A stretch of 23,511 nt of DNA from JAEUSI01 sp036782915 (GCA_036782915.1 DAIPYE010000028.1:1-23511); one strand, 5' to 3'; shown: positions 1 through 7,976, counted from the stretch's first letter. The notes: a model not told the origin generated them from the letters alone. Numbers and translations: made by a program.

Positions 1-880
1 CTGCCACATACCGCAACTGACCAATGCTGCAGGTTAGATTCAATCCTTTTAATGCTAATAATGTGTGAATACTTATGCCTGAAAATACAATCAGCAGTAT
101 TAAAAAATACTCTTTAACTTGCTTCCGGAAAATAAGGATTATTAAGGCATATATGAAAAACAGAATTTGAATTAAACCGAATATCTTGAAGGAATGAAGA
201 AAGTAATAATACCAATCTATCCCTGTGTCAATCTTCAACAGCTTTGTATGCAATAAAATTTCATAAAAAAACTTCATGGGGTTTTTTGTAATCAGTGTCG
301 TGTAAACATACCATAATGCCGGACCAGTAAAGATCAAAGGCAGTATTTTGAAATTTTTTCTGTATGCGTAAATTAAAAAAAACAATCCCGCTGCATAAAA
401 ATATTCTGTCCTGAATGTAAAGATCAGTGATGAAGCTATCATAGCTGCCGCAGGTTTGTCCTTTATGTAAAAATAAAATGAAAGTACAATAAGAAACGCT
501 GCAGGAAGTTCTGCAAGTGATGTATAAGATATGTTGAATAATACAGGTTGAAATCCGATGACAGGAATTATCCACTCTGAATATTTAACATTTTTAAACT
601 CTAATATTTTTTTTGCATAATATATCGTGATAAGAAAAATAAGCGATGAAGCGATCTGAACTCCTGTTAATCCGAACTGTGCCGGCAAAGCAAAAAGCAG
701 TACTCTTCCCATTCTGTGCCAGGCATCCGTGCTTAATAAATAAGAATCAATGTAATGTCTGTTGAAATTAAAATGACAGCTGTCATCAATAAAATAAAAA
801 CCGTCGGAGTTTTTTATCCAAATGATCTGAACTATGATCAGCAAGATCCAGAATAAATAGGTTAAGTTTTTTCTGTTCAA
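1..880 (-). CDS. Multi-pass membrane glycosyltransferase (GT-C/mannosyltransferase-like), 3' end outside window
   Basis: An open minus-strand frame of about 293 codons runs off the left edge without a stop. The protein is very hydrophobic, with a first membrane segment at residues 5-23 (core FWILLIIVQIIWI) followed by several Leu/Ile/Phe-rich segments. The first extracytoplasmic loop contains an Asp pair (FYFIDDSCHF, about residues 27-36), where GT-C enzymes commonly carry their catalytic acidic residue. Such enzymes move a sugar from a lipid-phosphate donor across the membrane. The in-frame stop TAA lies two codons upstream of TTG at 878-880, so TTG is the only plausible start; no SD is visible. 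It follows yjbQ by 49 bp and is probably the last gene of the coaX-yjbQ unit. The family is inferred from topology and overall look; substrate unknown. Confidence 0.6.
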   Translation of the reverse strand, partial: MNRKNLTYLFWILLIIVQIIWIKNSDGFYFIDDSCHFNFNRHYIDSYLLSTDAWHRMGRVLLFALPAQFGLTGVQIASSLIFLITIYYAKKILEFKNVKYSEWIIPVIGFQPVLFNISYTSLAELPAAFLIVLSFYFYIKDKPAAAMIASSLIFTFRTEYFYAAGLFFLIYAYRKNFKILPLIFTGPALWYVYTTLITKNPMKFFYEILLHTKLLKIDTGIDWYYYFLHSFKIFGLIQILFFIYALIILIFRKQVKEYFLILLIVFSGISIHTLLALKGLNLTCSIGQLRYVA

Positions 881-929
881 TATTTAAAATTTATAAATGA
901 AATATTTTCCGAATAGTAAGTGAATTAAA

Positions 930-1349
930 TTATGCTCCTATCATCTGAATAACGACTCTCCTGTTCCTTGAGCGGTTGTCAAAGTCAATTAATATCAGTT
1001 GCTGATATGTCCCTAAAATTAACTCGCCTTTTAAAAAAGGTATGTTTAAAGATGTTCCGAATATAGCCGACCTGATATGAGCATGTCCGTTATTATCTCC
1101 CCATGTTTCATTGTGATGATACTTAGCATAAACAGGAATAAGTTTGTCAAGTATTCTCGGAAGGTCCTTAACTAAACCGGGTTCGTATTCTAATGTGGTA
1201 ATAGATGCTGTTGAACCGATCGAAGTTATATTGCAGTTTCCTTCTGACATTTTTGATCCGTAAAGAATCTCTTTCACATTATCTGTTATATTTTTTATAT
1301 CGCAATTTCCCACAGTGGAAACAATAATTTCTTTTGTGACAATTCTCAT
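930..1349 (-). CDS. yjbQ: YjbQ/UPF0047 family protein (secondary thiamine-phosphate synthase-like)
   Basis: This 139-residue cytoplasmic protein has the standard length of the UPF0047 family. The family core is intact: HHNETWGDNNGHAHIRS (residues 78-94), then a Gly-Thr segment and GTYQQLILIDFDNR toward the C-terminus. The clustered His and Asp residues form the probable metal/active site. E. coli YjbQ has weak thiamine phosphate synthase activity, which gave the family its name, but the physiological role is unsettled. The start ATG overlaps the stop of coaX by one base (TAATG), so the two genes are probably translationally coupled. No signal peptide or membrane segment is seen. Family assignment is confident; function is not. 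Confidence 0.9.
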   Translation of the reverse strand: MRIVTKEIIVSTVGNCDIKNITDNVKEILYGSKMSEGNCNITSIGSTASITTLEYEPGLVKDLPRILDKLIPVYAKYHHNETWGDNNGHAHIRSAIFGTSLNIPFLKGELILGTYQQLILIDFDNRSRNRRVVIQMIGA

Positions 1350-2113
1350 TATGATATTATAATGTTTATTCCTTTAAGTACAAGATTTCTGTCAATTACA
1401 TTTATCAGTCCGGTTTTTTTATAGGTAAGCTCTGAATACCCTCCGGTTGCAATTACAAAAAGATCGCCATGCTTTTTTTTCATTTCTGTAATAACTCTTT
1501 CTGCAGCAAACAGGCTCTGATATAAAACACCTGATTTTATATTATCCTTTGTATTGTCATTAAAAATATTTTTTGGAAAAGCTAAGGGTATAGCAGGCAG
1601 GGAAGTCCTGCTTATCAGTGAATTTAAGGAAGTTTTTATGCCCGGCGAGATCATTCCGCCTGTTAAAGTTTTATTGCTTACTAAAGTATAAGTTGTTGCA
1701 GTTCCAAAATCTATTATCAGTTTATTCCTATTTTGAAATATTGTTTCAGCCGCTACTGCATTACAAATTCTGTCATTCCCAAGACCTTTTTTATATTTGA
1801 TCTTTATCTGATCAACTGAATTTATATCGATGAATTCAGGTACTGTTTTCAGATTTTTAATGAAAAAATCGGTAATGAATTTTCTGTTAGTTGTTTGCAA
1901 AACTGAAATTCCGATTTTATTCACTGAATATTTTGAAACATGATTATTTATGTTCTTAAAATTTTTCCGGAAATCTTTTTTGAAACTGCTTTTTGAATAT
2001 GGATAACGGGACAAAAGTTTTACTTTAAAATCAGGTTTACTGTCAGAAATAACTGCACCGCAGATCCCTGTTTTTATGTCCGAGTTTCCTATGTCTATAA
2101 GTAAATTAACCAA
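1349..2113 (-). CDS. coaX: Type III pantothenate kinase CoaX
   Basis: CoaX phosphorylates pantothenate with ATP in the first step of coenzyme A synthesis. At 254 residues it has the normal family length. All the diagnostic ASKHA-fold motifs are visible: the N-terminal phosphate loop DIGNSDIK (residues 7-14), GLGNDRICNAVAA (110-122) with the Asp-Arg pair that binds pantothenate, the second phosphate motif DFGTATT (135-141), GGMISPGI (152-159) and a late ATGGYSEL. Type III enzymes need a monovalent cation and are not feedback-inhibited by CoA. It begins just after the terminator of the preceding barrel gene, so it probably has its own promoter, although none is clear. It is followed by yjbQ with a one-base overlap. 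Confidence 0.93.
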   Translation of the reverse strand: MVNLLIDIGNSDIKTGICGAVISDSKPDFKVKLLSRYPYSKSSFKKDFRKNFKNINNHVSKYSVNKIGISVLQTTNRKFITDFFIKNLKTVPEFIDINSVDQIKIKYKKGLGNDRICNAVAAETIFQNRNKLIIDFGTATTYTLVSNKTLTGGMISPGIKTSLNSLISRTSLPAIPLAFPKNIFNDNTKDNIKSGVLYQSLFAAERVITEMKKKHGDLFVIATGGYSELTYKKTGLINVIDRNLVLKGINIIIS

Positions 2114-2130
2114 TATTTTCTACTTGAAAT

Positions 2131-2163
2131 AAAAAATGCGTAAAAGATGATATCTCTTACGCA
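2131..2163 (-). terminator. Intrinsic terminator after the outer-membrane barrel gene
   Basis: TGCGTAA (2137-2143) pairs with TTACGCA (2157-2163), and a further AGA/TCT pairing extends the stem inside. Reading on the minus strand, the stem is followed directly by a T6 run (2131-2136). It lies 24 bp downstream of the barrel gene stop and just upstream of coaX, separating the two transcription units. Confidence 0.75.
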
Positions 2164-2186
2164 GTTTAAAAGTTTTTAAGCCGGAT

Positions 2187-2765
2187 TTATTTAAAAGGGA
2201 ATTTAAATCCGAATGTAAAAATAAAACATGAAATATTACCTAAATCATAAGAATCATTTATGATCAGTTTATACTTTCCGTCTACCAAAAGTACGATCGA
2301 AGATCCTAATTTCCCGAATTCAATTCCTGCTCCCAGTATTATACTAAGCTTTACTAAGTTTACATCAGAATTTATATATGTGTTATAAAAATTCACTCCC
2401 AGTCCGCCGTCAACGTATGGCATAGCGCCTTTTTTTCCAAAATACTTTCTTCCAATTCCGTCTATTTCAAAATTATTCTGCTCTTCCTGATTCCAGTAAT
2501 TCATTTGAGGAACAAACATTATTCCTCCTGTCTTTATCTCAGCGAACGCACCGATGGCATAACCTACTTTCCCGTCAATAGCTGCAACTCCTCCATTAAA
2601 ACCAATACTGGACTGCTTGGAGGAAATTCTGTTTAGGTCTGCTCTATCTTTCTTTTCGGTTTTGTAATTCTGATTTAAACTTTTGATTTCAGGAATGAAT
2701 TGTGAATATGAACTTGATGATATTAAAAACATAAATATAACTAAAGGCAGAATTAGTCTTTTCAA
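2187..2765 (-). CDS. Small outer-membrane beta-barrel protein (porin-family-like)
   Basis: A 192-residue exported protein. The N-terminus is a clear signal peptide (KR, then a hydrophobic stretch, then SSSSYSQ, cleavage near residue 22). The mature part alternates short amphipathic strands with turns: a Gly-rich strand GFNGGVAAIDGKVGYAIGAF, a segment around GAMPYVDGGLGVNFY, then LGAGIEFG, ending in a strand that closes with Phe (FIFTFGFKFPFK). A terminal aromatic residue and repeating Gly-aromatic strands are typical of eight-stranded outer-membrane barrels. It is preceded by the BFN gene (48 bp gap) and followed by a strong terminator. No specific function can be read. Confidence 0.7.
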   Translation of the reverse strand: MKRLILPLVIFMFLISSSSYSQFIPEIKSLNQNYKTEKKDRADLNRISSKQSSIGFNGGVAAIDGKVGYAIGAFAEIKTGGIMFVPQMNYWNQEEQNNFEIDGIGRKYFGKKGAMPYVDGGLGVNFYNTYINSDVNLVKLSIILGAGIEFGKLGSSIVLLVDGKYKLIINDSYDLGNISCFIFTFGFKFPFK

Positions 2766-2813
2766 TTAATATTAATTTTATTTGAGAAAATATGTTTATT
2801 TATAATAACTATC

Positions 2814-3470
2814 TTAATTAAGATTTGAAATTTCCATTTTCTTTATATCATCTCTGATCTGAGCTGCTTTCTCATAGTCTTCTTTATCGATTGCTTCATC
2901 AAGTTCGCTTTTTAACTGAATCAGTTTCTTTTCTTTATTGGAAAGATTCTTGGTTGCTTCAGCAGTCAAAGGATTATTCTGTTCCGGATTAAGTTCTGAT
3001 CCGGGAAAATCTGTTTCACTTTCTTCTTTAGGTAGAATCTGTTCATCATAATCAGGTATAAATCCTACTTCATCCATAATATCGGAATTTACATATATAG
3101 GAGCAGAAAATTTTAAAGCAATAGCAATTGCATCCGAAGGTCTTGCATCCATCTCATCAATACTCGAAGAATCAAATTTAATTTTTGCATAAAATGTGGA
3201 ATCGCGTAATTCATTTATTGTAATATAATTTACTGAATATCCGAATGCATCGATTACTTCCTTTAAAAGATCATGTGTTAAAGGTCTCGGCGGTTTGATT
3301 CCTTCCAGCTCAAGTGCAATTGACTGCGCTTCATACTGACCTATAATTATCGGAATGCGTCTGCTGCCGGCTATTTCTTTTAATATAATTGCATATCCGC
3401 CGCCGCTGATAGATGGTGTCAGTGAAAGTCCGAATATATCAACCTGTATTGTGTCCTGTGAATTATCCAT
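2814..3470 (-). CDS. Bifunctional nuclease family (BFN/DUF151) protein with C-terminal UVR domain
   Basis: This 218-residue protein has two parts. Residues 1-145 are the BFN/DUF151 domain: VDIFGLSLTPS, RIPIIIGQYEAQSIAL, PRPLTHDLL (61-69) and the family hallmark DARPSDAIAIAL (108-119). Residues 180-213 form a UvrB/UvrC-type motif, a charged helical hairpin containing DKEDYEKAAQIRDDIKKM. An acidic, Pro/Asn-rich linker joins them. BFN proteins in plants and Thermotoga show nuclease activity in vitro, and the BFN-UVR architecture is common in Bacteroidota and Chlorobi. UVR motifs mediate protein contacts in nucleotide excision repair and in Clp adaptors. It lies 73 bp downstream of etfA. The biological role in this group is unknown. 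Confidence 0.88.
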   Translation of the reverse strand: MDNSQDTIQVDIFGLSLTPSISGGGYAIILKEIAGSRRIPIIIGQYEAQSIALELEGIKPPRPLTHDLLKEVIDAFGYSVNYITINELRDSTFYAKIKFDSSSIDEMDARPSDAIAIALKFSAPIYVNSDIMDEVGFIPDYDEQILPKEESETDFPGSELNPEQNNPLTAEATKNLSNKEKKLIQLKSELDEAIDKEDYEKAAQIRDDIKKMEISNLN

Positions 3471-3543
3471 GAATTTTATTTAAAAAACCTTTTCTGAAAT
3501 AATTTGAAATCTGATCATTTTGTATTCTGTAAAAAAGAATTCA

Positions 3544-4557
3544 TTAATTTGAAAGAACTTTTTTGAATTCTTCTGTCATTACAGGTATAACTTCAAATAC
3601 ATCACCTACAATTCCGTAATTTGCAATCTGAAATATCGGCGCATCTTTGTCTTTATTTATTGCTACTATACATTTTGAAGATGACATTCCAGCTAAATGC
3701 TGTATTGCTCCGCTGATACCGCAGGCAATGTATAAACTTGGTGAAACTGTCTTTCCTGTCTGACCAACCTGTTCAGAATGTGGTCTCCATCCTGCATCGA
3801 CAACTGCTCTTGATGCTCCGATTGCTGCATTGATAGATGAAGCAAGTTCTTCAACAAGTTTGAAATTTTCAGGCTCTCTCAATCCTCTTCCGCCGGATAC
3901 AATTCTGTCAGCTTCTGAAACATCAATTTTCTCACTGCTTACAATTATATCTTTTACGATTGTTGAAAAGTCAGAATCATTTAAATTGAGTGAATTTATG
4001 TCAATTTTTTCTATTACAACATTTCCGCCATTTGCTTTTACAGGTTTAAACACATTTGGTCTGAGGGTAAAAATAACTTTATCTGAATTTGCTTTTATTG
4101 ATGTAATGCTTTTCCCGGCAAAAACAGGTCTTGATGCTGTTAAATTTCCATTTTCTGTTTTAATTTCAATGCAATCACAAAATACTGAGGAATCAGTTTT
4201 AACAGCAATTCTCCCCGCTAGATCTTTTCCGAGTGATGTTGCGGACAAAAAAATAATTTTTACATTGTTCATTATAGTTATCTCACTTATCACTTTTGAA
4301 AATGATGAAGGAGAATACTTGAAATTCGCGGAAGGGAATTTACCGTTTAGTTCATTCAGATCAACAGACAGGATTTTTCCCGCACCGTATTCTGATAAAA
4401 GCTGATATACACTTTCAGATGCATTTCCAATTGTAAGAACCAGCAATTCAGAATTTGTTTCTTTCGCTGTTTTATATGCTTCTGCTACAACTTCAAATGC
4501 AGAATTCTTAAACTTTCCGTCTTTTAACTCAGCAAATGCTAATATTTTTTCTGACAT
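3544..4557 (-). CDS. etfA: Electron transfer flavoprotein alpha subunit
   Basis: EtfA pairs with EtfB in the cytoplasm to shuttle electrons from acyl-CoA dehydrogenases and related flavoenzymes to the membrane quinone pool. At 337 residues it is of normal size. The N-terminal half is the ETF alpha/beta domain. The C-terminal half carries the FAD-binding region: RIVSGGRGL, then ASRAVVDAGWRPHSEQVGQTG, then ACGISGAIQHLAGM and AINKDKDAPIF. These match the PROSITE-type ETF-alpha signature and FAD contacts. The stop of etfB lies 64 bp upstream on the same strand, so the order is etfB-etfA. The open frame seen antisense to its middle is only a shadow. Confidence 0.95.
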   Translation of the reverse strand: MSEKILAFAELKDGKFKNSAFEVVAEAYKTAKETNSELLVLTIGNASESVYQLLSEYGAGKILSVDLNELNGKFPSANFKYSPSSFSKVISEITIMNNVKIIFLSATSLGKDLAGRIAVKTDSSVFCDCIEIKTENGNLTASRPVFAGKSITSIKANSDKVIFTLRPNVFKPVKANGGNVVIEKIDINSLNLNDSDFSTIVKDIIVSSEKIDVSEADRIVSGGRGLREPENFKLVEELASSINAAIGASRAVVDAGWRPHSEQVGQTGKTVSPSLYIACGISGAIQHLAGMSSSKCIVAINKDKDAPIFQIANYGIVGDVFEVIPVMTEEFKKVLSN

Positions 4558-4621
4558 TATTTAACTTTTTAAATTTTCGCTTTAATTATATTTATCTTAA
4601 GTTTATTTATAATTCTAAAAA

Positions 4622-5371
4622 TTAAATTACCTTTGCCTCTTCTCTGAGCAGTTTTATTAATTCCGCGACATCATCCTTACCATTCATAAATATTTTACCG
4701 CTGGCTTTAGCAGGAGGTAAATTCATTTCTATAATATCAACTTTGTTCCCGTTATAAGTTGCAGCAATTTCCTCAATTGGTTTTGATTTTGCCGCCATGA
4801 TGCTTTTCAAATTCGGATATCTGGGTTCGTTAAGACCTTTCTGAGCTCCAATGACAATCGGAAGGGAAGATTCTATTATCTCCTTGCCTCCTTCAATCTC
4901 TCTTTCAGCAGTTATTTTTCCGTCTGCAATTTCCATTTTTACGACAACATTTATGCATGGAAGATTTAATAATTCTGATACCATTGACGGGACAATGGAA
5001 CCGTCATAATCAATAGACTGCTTTCCGAATAACACTATATCAGGATTCTGACTTTTTATATAATCTGCAAGATTTTTAGCAACTGTAAAACTGTCATAGT
5101 TTTCTGAACCTGATTTTATGAATACACCTTTATCAGCTCCCATCTGGAAAGACTTTTTTATGGCTTCCTTTGACTTATCTGAACCAAATGAGATAGAAAT
5201 AACTTCTCCTCCGTTTTTTTCTTTTAAACGCAGTGCTTCTTCTACGGCAAATTCATCATAAGGATTTAAAATATAGCTTACTCCGGCTTCATCTATTGAT
5301 ATTTTTGAATCTGAAACTTTCACTTTTGTTGTACTGTCAGGAACTAATGCTACGCAAACTATTATTTTCAT
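4622..5371 (-). CDS. etfB: Electron transfer flavoprotein beta subunit
   Basis: A 249-residue protein with the classical ETF-beta start MKIIVCVALVPD, then ILNPYDEFAVEEALRLKE (about residues 35-52) and the nucleotide-binding part AIKKSFQMGADKGVFI. The stretch IVLFGKQSIDYDGSIVPSM includes the AMP/FAD-loop region, and the ETF-beta signature area lies near GGKEIIESSLPIVIGAQKGL. It forms the heterodimer with the adjacent etfA product. Its leader contains a 10-bp perfect inverted repeat 24 bp before the start codon (5395-5428). A weak promoter-like TTG-N19-TTATTTTG lies on the minus strand at 5458-5487. No SD is obvious. Confidence 0.95.
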   Translation of the reverse strand: MKIIVCVALVPDSTTKVKVSDSKISIDEAGVSYILNPYDEFAVEEALRLKEKNGGEVISISFGSDKSKEAIKKSFQMGADKGVFIKSGSENYDSFTVAKNLADYIKSQNPDIVLFGKQSIDYDGSIVPSMVSELLNLPCINVVVKMEIADGKITAEREIEGGKEIIESSLPIVIGAQKGLNEPRYPNLKSIMAAKSKPIEEIAATYNGNKVDIIEMNLPPAKASGKIFMNGKDDVAELIKLLREEAKVI

Positions 5372-5394
5372 CTGTGTTTGTAATTGATAAATTC

Positions 5395-5428
5395 ATAAGA
5401 TTTTTTTTTAAACTTTGCAAAATCTTAT
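5395..5428 (-). other. Inverted repeat in the etfB leader
   Basis: ATAAGATTTT (5395-5404) and AAAATCTTAT (5419-5428) form a perfect 10-bp stem with a 14-nt loop, 24 bp upstream of the etfB ATG. It could be a leader hairpin or operator. The stem has little GC, so it may be only an AT-rich coincidence. Confidence 0.35.
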
Positions 5429-5457
5429 AGTAAAAATTCGTTTTTTATTTAATATTG

Positions 5458-5487
5458 CAAAATAATTTTATTAATATGTAAAATCAA
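5458..5487 (-). promoter_or_regulatory. Weak candidate promoter for etfBA
   Basis: On the minus strand, TTG (5485-5487) is followed after 19 bp by TTATTTTG (5458-5465). This differs from the Bacteroidota -7 box TAnnTTTG at one base. It would give a leader of about 80 nt that includes the inverted repeat. Confidence 0.3.
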
Positions 5488-5512
5488 TTTCAAATTTTCT
5501 GCAATAATGCAA

Positions 5513-5543
5513 TTGATGTAAAAGTAATAATTTTGTATATTTG
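5513..5543 (+). promoter_or_regulatory. Bacteroidota-type promoter of the initiator tRNA gene
   Basis: TTG at 5513-5515, exactly 20 bp, then TATATTTG at 5536-5543, a full match to TAnnTTTG. The mature tRNA begins 8 bp after the -7 box, so transcription starts at or close to the tRNA 5' end. Confidence 0.75.
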
Positions 5544-5550
5544 TAAACAT

Positions 5551-5623
<73 letters not shown>

Positions 5624-5629
5624 CAAATC

Positions 5630-5668
5630 AAAACCCCGGAATTTTAGCTCCGGGGTTTTTTGTTTTTT
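5630..5668 (+). terminator. Intrinsic terminator of the tRNA gene
   Basis: CCCCGGA (5634-5640) pairs with TCCGGGG (5649-5655) across an 8-nt loop, flanked by A4 on the left and a long T-rich tract on the right. This is a strong GC stem in AT-rich surroundings, directly after the tRNA. Confidence 0.92.
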
Positions 5669-5754
5669 CAGCAATTGTTTTTGTTTATTAAACTTTTTGA
5701 ACTTCATCCTGTCTTACCGCAGATTAAAAAATTCAATAAATTAAAAAAAACATT

Positions 5755-6198
5755 ATGTTGAAAAAAAAATTGTCACAGCCATTTTTATTAATTTTTATCT
5801 TCCTTTTGTATACCGGTACTGTTTTTTCCCAAAATGATCAAAAAAATAATGATGACACATACAAGCATCATGAAAAAGTAAAGAAGTCTCCTGAAGAAAG
5901 AGCAACAAAAATGACAGACAGAATGAATAAAAATCTCTCATTATCTGATGGCCAGTATAAAGAGATTTACAATTTGTTTTTAAATCGTGCTAATGAGCAT
6001 GCACAGAACAAAGAAAAATATAAATCCTTGGATAAAGAGTCGAGGAAGCAGTTAAGAAATGAGAATAAAGAAACTTTCAGAAAACAGCTTGAAAGTATTC
6101 TTAATAAAGATCAGATTGCAAAATTACAGGAAATGAAAGCTAAACATAAAGAAAAGAAGAAGGGAAAAAAGGAAAATAAAGGCGACATGAAATTTTAA
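5755..6198 (+). CDS. Exported Spy/CpxP-like small helical protein
   Basis: A 147-residue protein with a signal peptide (lysines, then FLLIFIFLLYTGTVFSQ, cleavage near residue 26). The mature part is very rich in Lys, Glu and Asn and entirely helical in character. It has two LTxxQ-like segments: LSLSDGQYKEIYNLF (about residues 61-75) and ILNKDQIAKLQEM (about 117-129). The double LTxxQ pattern in a small charged periplasmic helical protein is typical of the Spy/CpxP superfamily, whose members act as periplasmic chaperones or envelope-stress modulators. The C-terminal tail is a run of Lys, Glu and Gly. A bidirectional terminator follows. Superfamily assignment is by pattern only. Confidence 0.65.
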   Translation: MLKKKLSQPFLLIFIFLLYTGTVFSQNDQKNNDDTYKHHEKVKKSPEERATKMTDRMNKNLSLSDGQYKEIYNLFLNRANEHAQNKEKYKSLDKESRKQLRNENKETFRKQLESILNKDQIAKLQEMKAKHKEKKKGKKENKGDMKF

Positions 6199-6224
6199 AA
6201 TTGAAAAAATTTTCAGTAATTTTT

Positions 6225-6263
6225 TAAAAAAGATGCCCGGGAGTTTAAATTTCCGGGTTTTTT
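6225..6263. terminator. Bidirectional intrinsic terminator between convergent genes
   Basis: CCCGG (6236-6240) pairs with CCGGG (6253-6257); weaker inner pairs extend the stem. A T6 run follows on the plus strand, and an A6 run before the stem gives T6 on the minus strand. It separates the convergent Spy-like gene and the 499-residue gene. Confidence 0.85.
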
Positions 6264-6268
6264 AATAT

Positions 6269-7768
6269 TTAAAGAGTTTCTTTTTCTATTTTTTTCCTGA
6301 TCTTTTCAAGAAGCCACTCTCTGTCATATATATTTTTTGATTTTCCGATTCTGCTTTCCAGATAAGAAAGATTTATTTTTCTCGAGCCGGTATTGTATTG
6401 AATCAATTTCAGGGTAAATGCAAGAAAATTGTTGAGTAACGATTTTCTGCTTTCTGAAATTAGCTGATTATTATTAAGGAAATGTTTGTAAGTATCTATA
6501 ATTGATATGGCAGATTCATAATATTCCAGTTCATAATTAATTTTTAACTGAAGAATTTTTATATCTACTTTATATACAGACTGATCGAATTTAACTCTGT
6601 TCAGACTGTTTAATGCCTTATGGTATGCTCCTTTTTCAAAATTAAGAAGTGCATAACTGTAATTTTCCACATTAGAAATTTGATTAGGTACTACTTTCCT
6701 TGAATATTTATGTATAAATTCTTCCATAACCTTCAGTTCTTTTACAGCAATACAGTTAATAAGTACATTTCTGTATAAGTCGATTGGAATATATGAATTT
6801 TCTGTTGACTTAAAATACTCTTTTCTCCAAAGAATAGAATGTAGTTCAAATATCTCTCTGTCCAGATCGAAACTGGAATCTAATCCTTTAGTTTTCTTTG
6901 TTACACAATAATCTATAAGACTCGAATACAGAAAGTAATTTTCATTTAACCCAAGTTGTTTTGAATGTGAGATCAATGAATTTTTGAAATCAAAATAATT
7001 TTTTTCATTTTCAAGATCGACAAATGTTTTTAACGAATTAAAATATATTTCAATGATAGGGACTTTAAGATTAGAATTTTCGGTGATAAAGTCAGTAATT
7101 TTTTCGAAATCAAACAATTCCAGAAAGTTTGATATTACTCCTATATTTTTGTTTATGTTGTATGAATTTGAATAGTTAAGAAGAATAGTGTTTAGAGTAA
7201 GTGATTCTTTTACAAAAAAGCAGATAAAATGAACGATTCCATTTATATACTTTTCAGATTCTGAAGTAACAGTTGATTTTTTAATGGTTTTTTCCACCAG
7301 GAGATTTAAAAAAAACTTCCCCTTCTCAATCTTATATTTGCTGTAAAAATATTCATCATCTGTAATATTTCTTGATTCCAGATTTTTTTCCGTAAGTTTC
7401 ATCTGGCTGTTAAATAAATTGTGTTCTCCTCTTTTAAACAGCTCTTCAGTCAGGAAAAAGGAAGATTCAGAATCTTTTTTTTCAAATCCTTCCTGTTTTA
7501 GAAACTGAAGTGCGAGTTTTAAAAGATCTGACATAAGGTTTCTGAAAGTAGAATCGTTATATTTCACATTTTTATAAATATGCTTATAAATGTTTTCCTT
7601 TATAAAACTCCTGTCTGTAAATTCCGGATAATATCTTTTTAAAACTTTAAAAAGCTTTATAAGCATTATCCTTTTATTGAAATACGGTGAGTGAAGGAAT
7701 TGATTAAACCAAACCATTTCTTTGGCTGAAAAGGTTTTTAAGAGTTCTATTAAAGGATGTGTATACAA
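6269..7768 (-). CDS. Conserved-looking helical cytoplasmic protein of unknown function
   Basis: I do not recognise a named family for this 499-residue protein. It has no signal peptide or membrane segment. It is built of amphipathic helices, Leu/Lys/Asn/Phe-rich, consistent with a TPR-like or other alpha-solenoid fold. The N-terminal block is the most distinctive: LLKTFSAKEMVWFNQFLHSP, then YFNKR, a Lys-rich helix, and later YNDSTFRNLMSDLLKLALQFL. This N-terminal style (a helix ending in 'F..FL.SPYFN' followed by 'YND..FR..MS.L') recurs in large Bacteroidota hypothetical proteins, from memory and not checked. It has a good minus-strand promoter at 7824-7854, giving a leader of about 50 nt, and ends at the bidirectional terminator. 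Coding status is secure. Confidence 0.8.
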   Translation of the reverse strand: MYTHPLIELLKTFSAKEMVWFNQFLHSPYFNKRIMLIKLFKVLKRYYPEFTDRSFIKENIYKHIYKNVKYNDSTFRNLMSDLLKLALQFLKQEGFEKKDSESSFFLTEELFKRGEHNLFNSQMKLTEKNLESRNITDDEYFYSKYKIEKGKFFLNLLVEKTIKKSTVTSESEKYINGIVHFICFFVKESLTLNTILLNYSNSYNINKNIGVISNFLELFDFEKITDFITENSNLKVPIIEIYFNSLKTFVDLENEKNYFDFKNSLISHSKQLGLNENYFLYSSLIDYCVTKKTKGLDSSFDLDREIFELHSILWRKEYFKSTENSYIPIDLYRNVLINCIAVKELKVMEEFIHKYSRKVVPNQISNVENYSYALLNFEKGAYHKALNSLNRVKFDQSVYKVDIKILQLKINYELEYYESAISIIDTYKHFLNNNQLISESRKSLLNNFLAFTLKLIQYNTGSRKINLSYLESRIGKSKNIYDREWLLEKIRKKIEKETL

Positions 7769-7823
7769 TTAGTTTAATAGTTGATTATTGAAATTTGCGA
7801 CACAATTTGCAATTAATATGGTA

Positions 7824-7854
7824 CAAAAATACATTAAACTGATTTAAAACGCAA
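7824..7854 (-). promoter_or_regulatory. Promoter of the 499-residue gene
   Basis: On the minus strand, TTG (7852-7854), exactly 20 bp, then TATTTTTG (7824-7831), a full match to TAnnTTTG. The predicted start of transcription lies about 50 bp before the ATG at 7768. Confidence 0.65.
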
Positions 7855-7916
7855 TATTTTATGGACATTCAATATATTTTCTATCAATTAACTGCGACAA
7901 ATTAGAATTTATTTCT

Positions 7917-7947
7917 TTGTTTTAACCTCAATATGTTGTTAGTTTTG
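7917..7947 (+). promoter_or_regulatory. Promoter of the 72-residue secreted peptide gene
   Basis: TTG (7917-7919), exactly 20 bp, then TAGTTTTG (7940-7947), a full match to TAnnTTTG. The expected leader is only about 20-25 nt and carries the SD of the small gene. Confidence 0.7.
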
Positions 7948-7976
7948 TATAAACTTAATCAAGAAAAGGAGAAGTT

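Noticed and set aside
261..575. Open minus-strand frame of about 104 codons, Cys/His-rich
   Set aside because: It lies inside the long hydrophobic glycosyltransferase frame in another phase. Its composition is odd and it has no start signal.
3830..4405. Open plus-strand frame of about 191 codons
   Set aside because: It is antisense to the middle of etfA; its Ser/Thr/Phe-rich translation is the usual mirror of an AT-rich coding strand.
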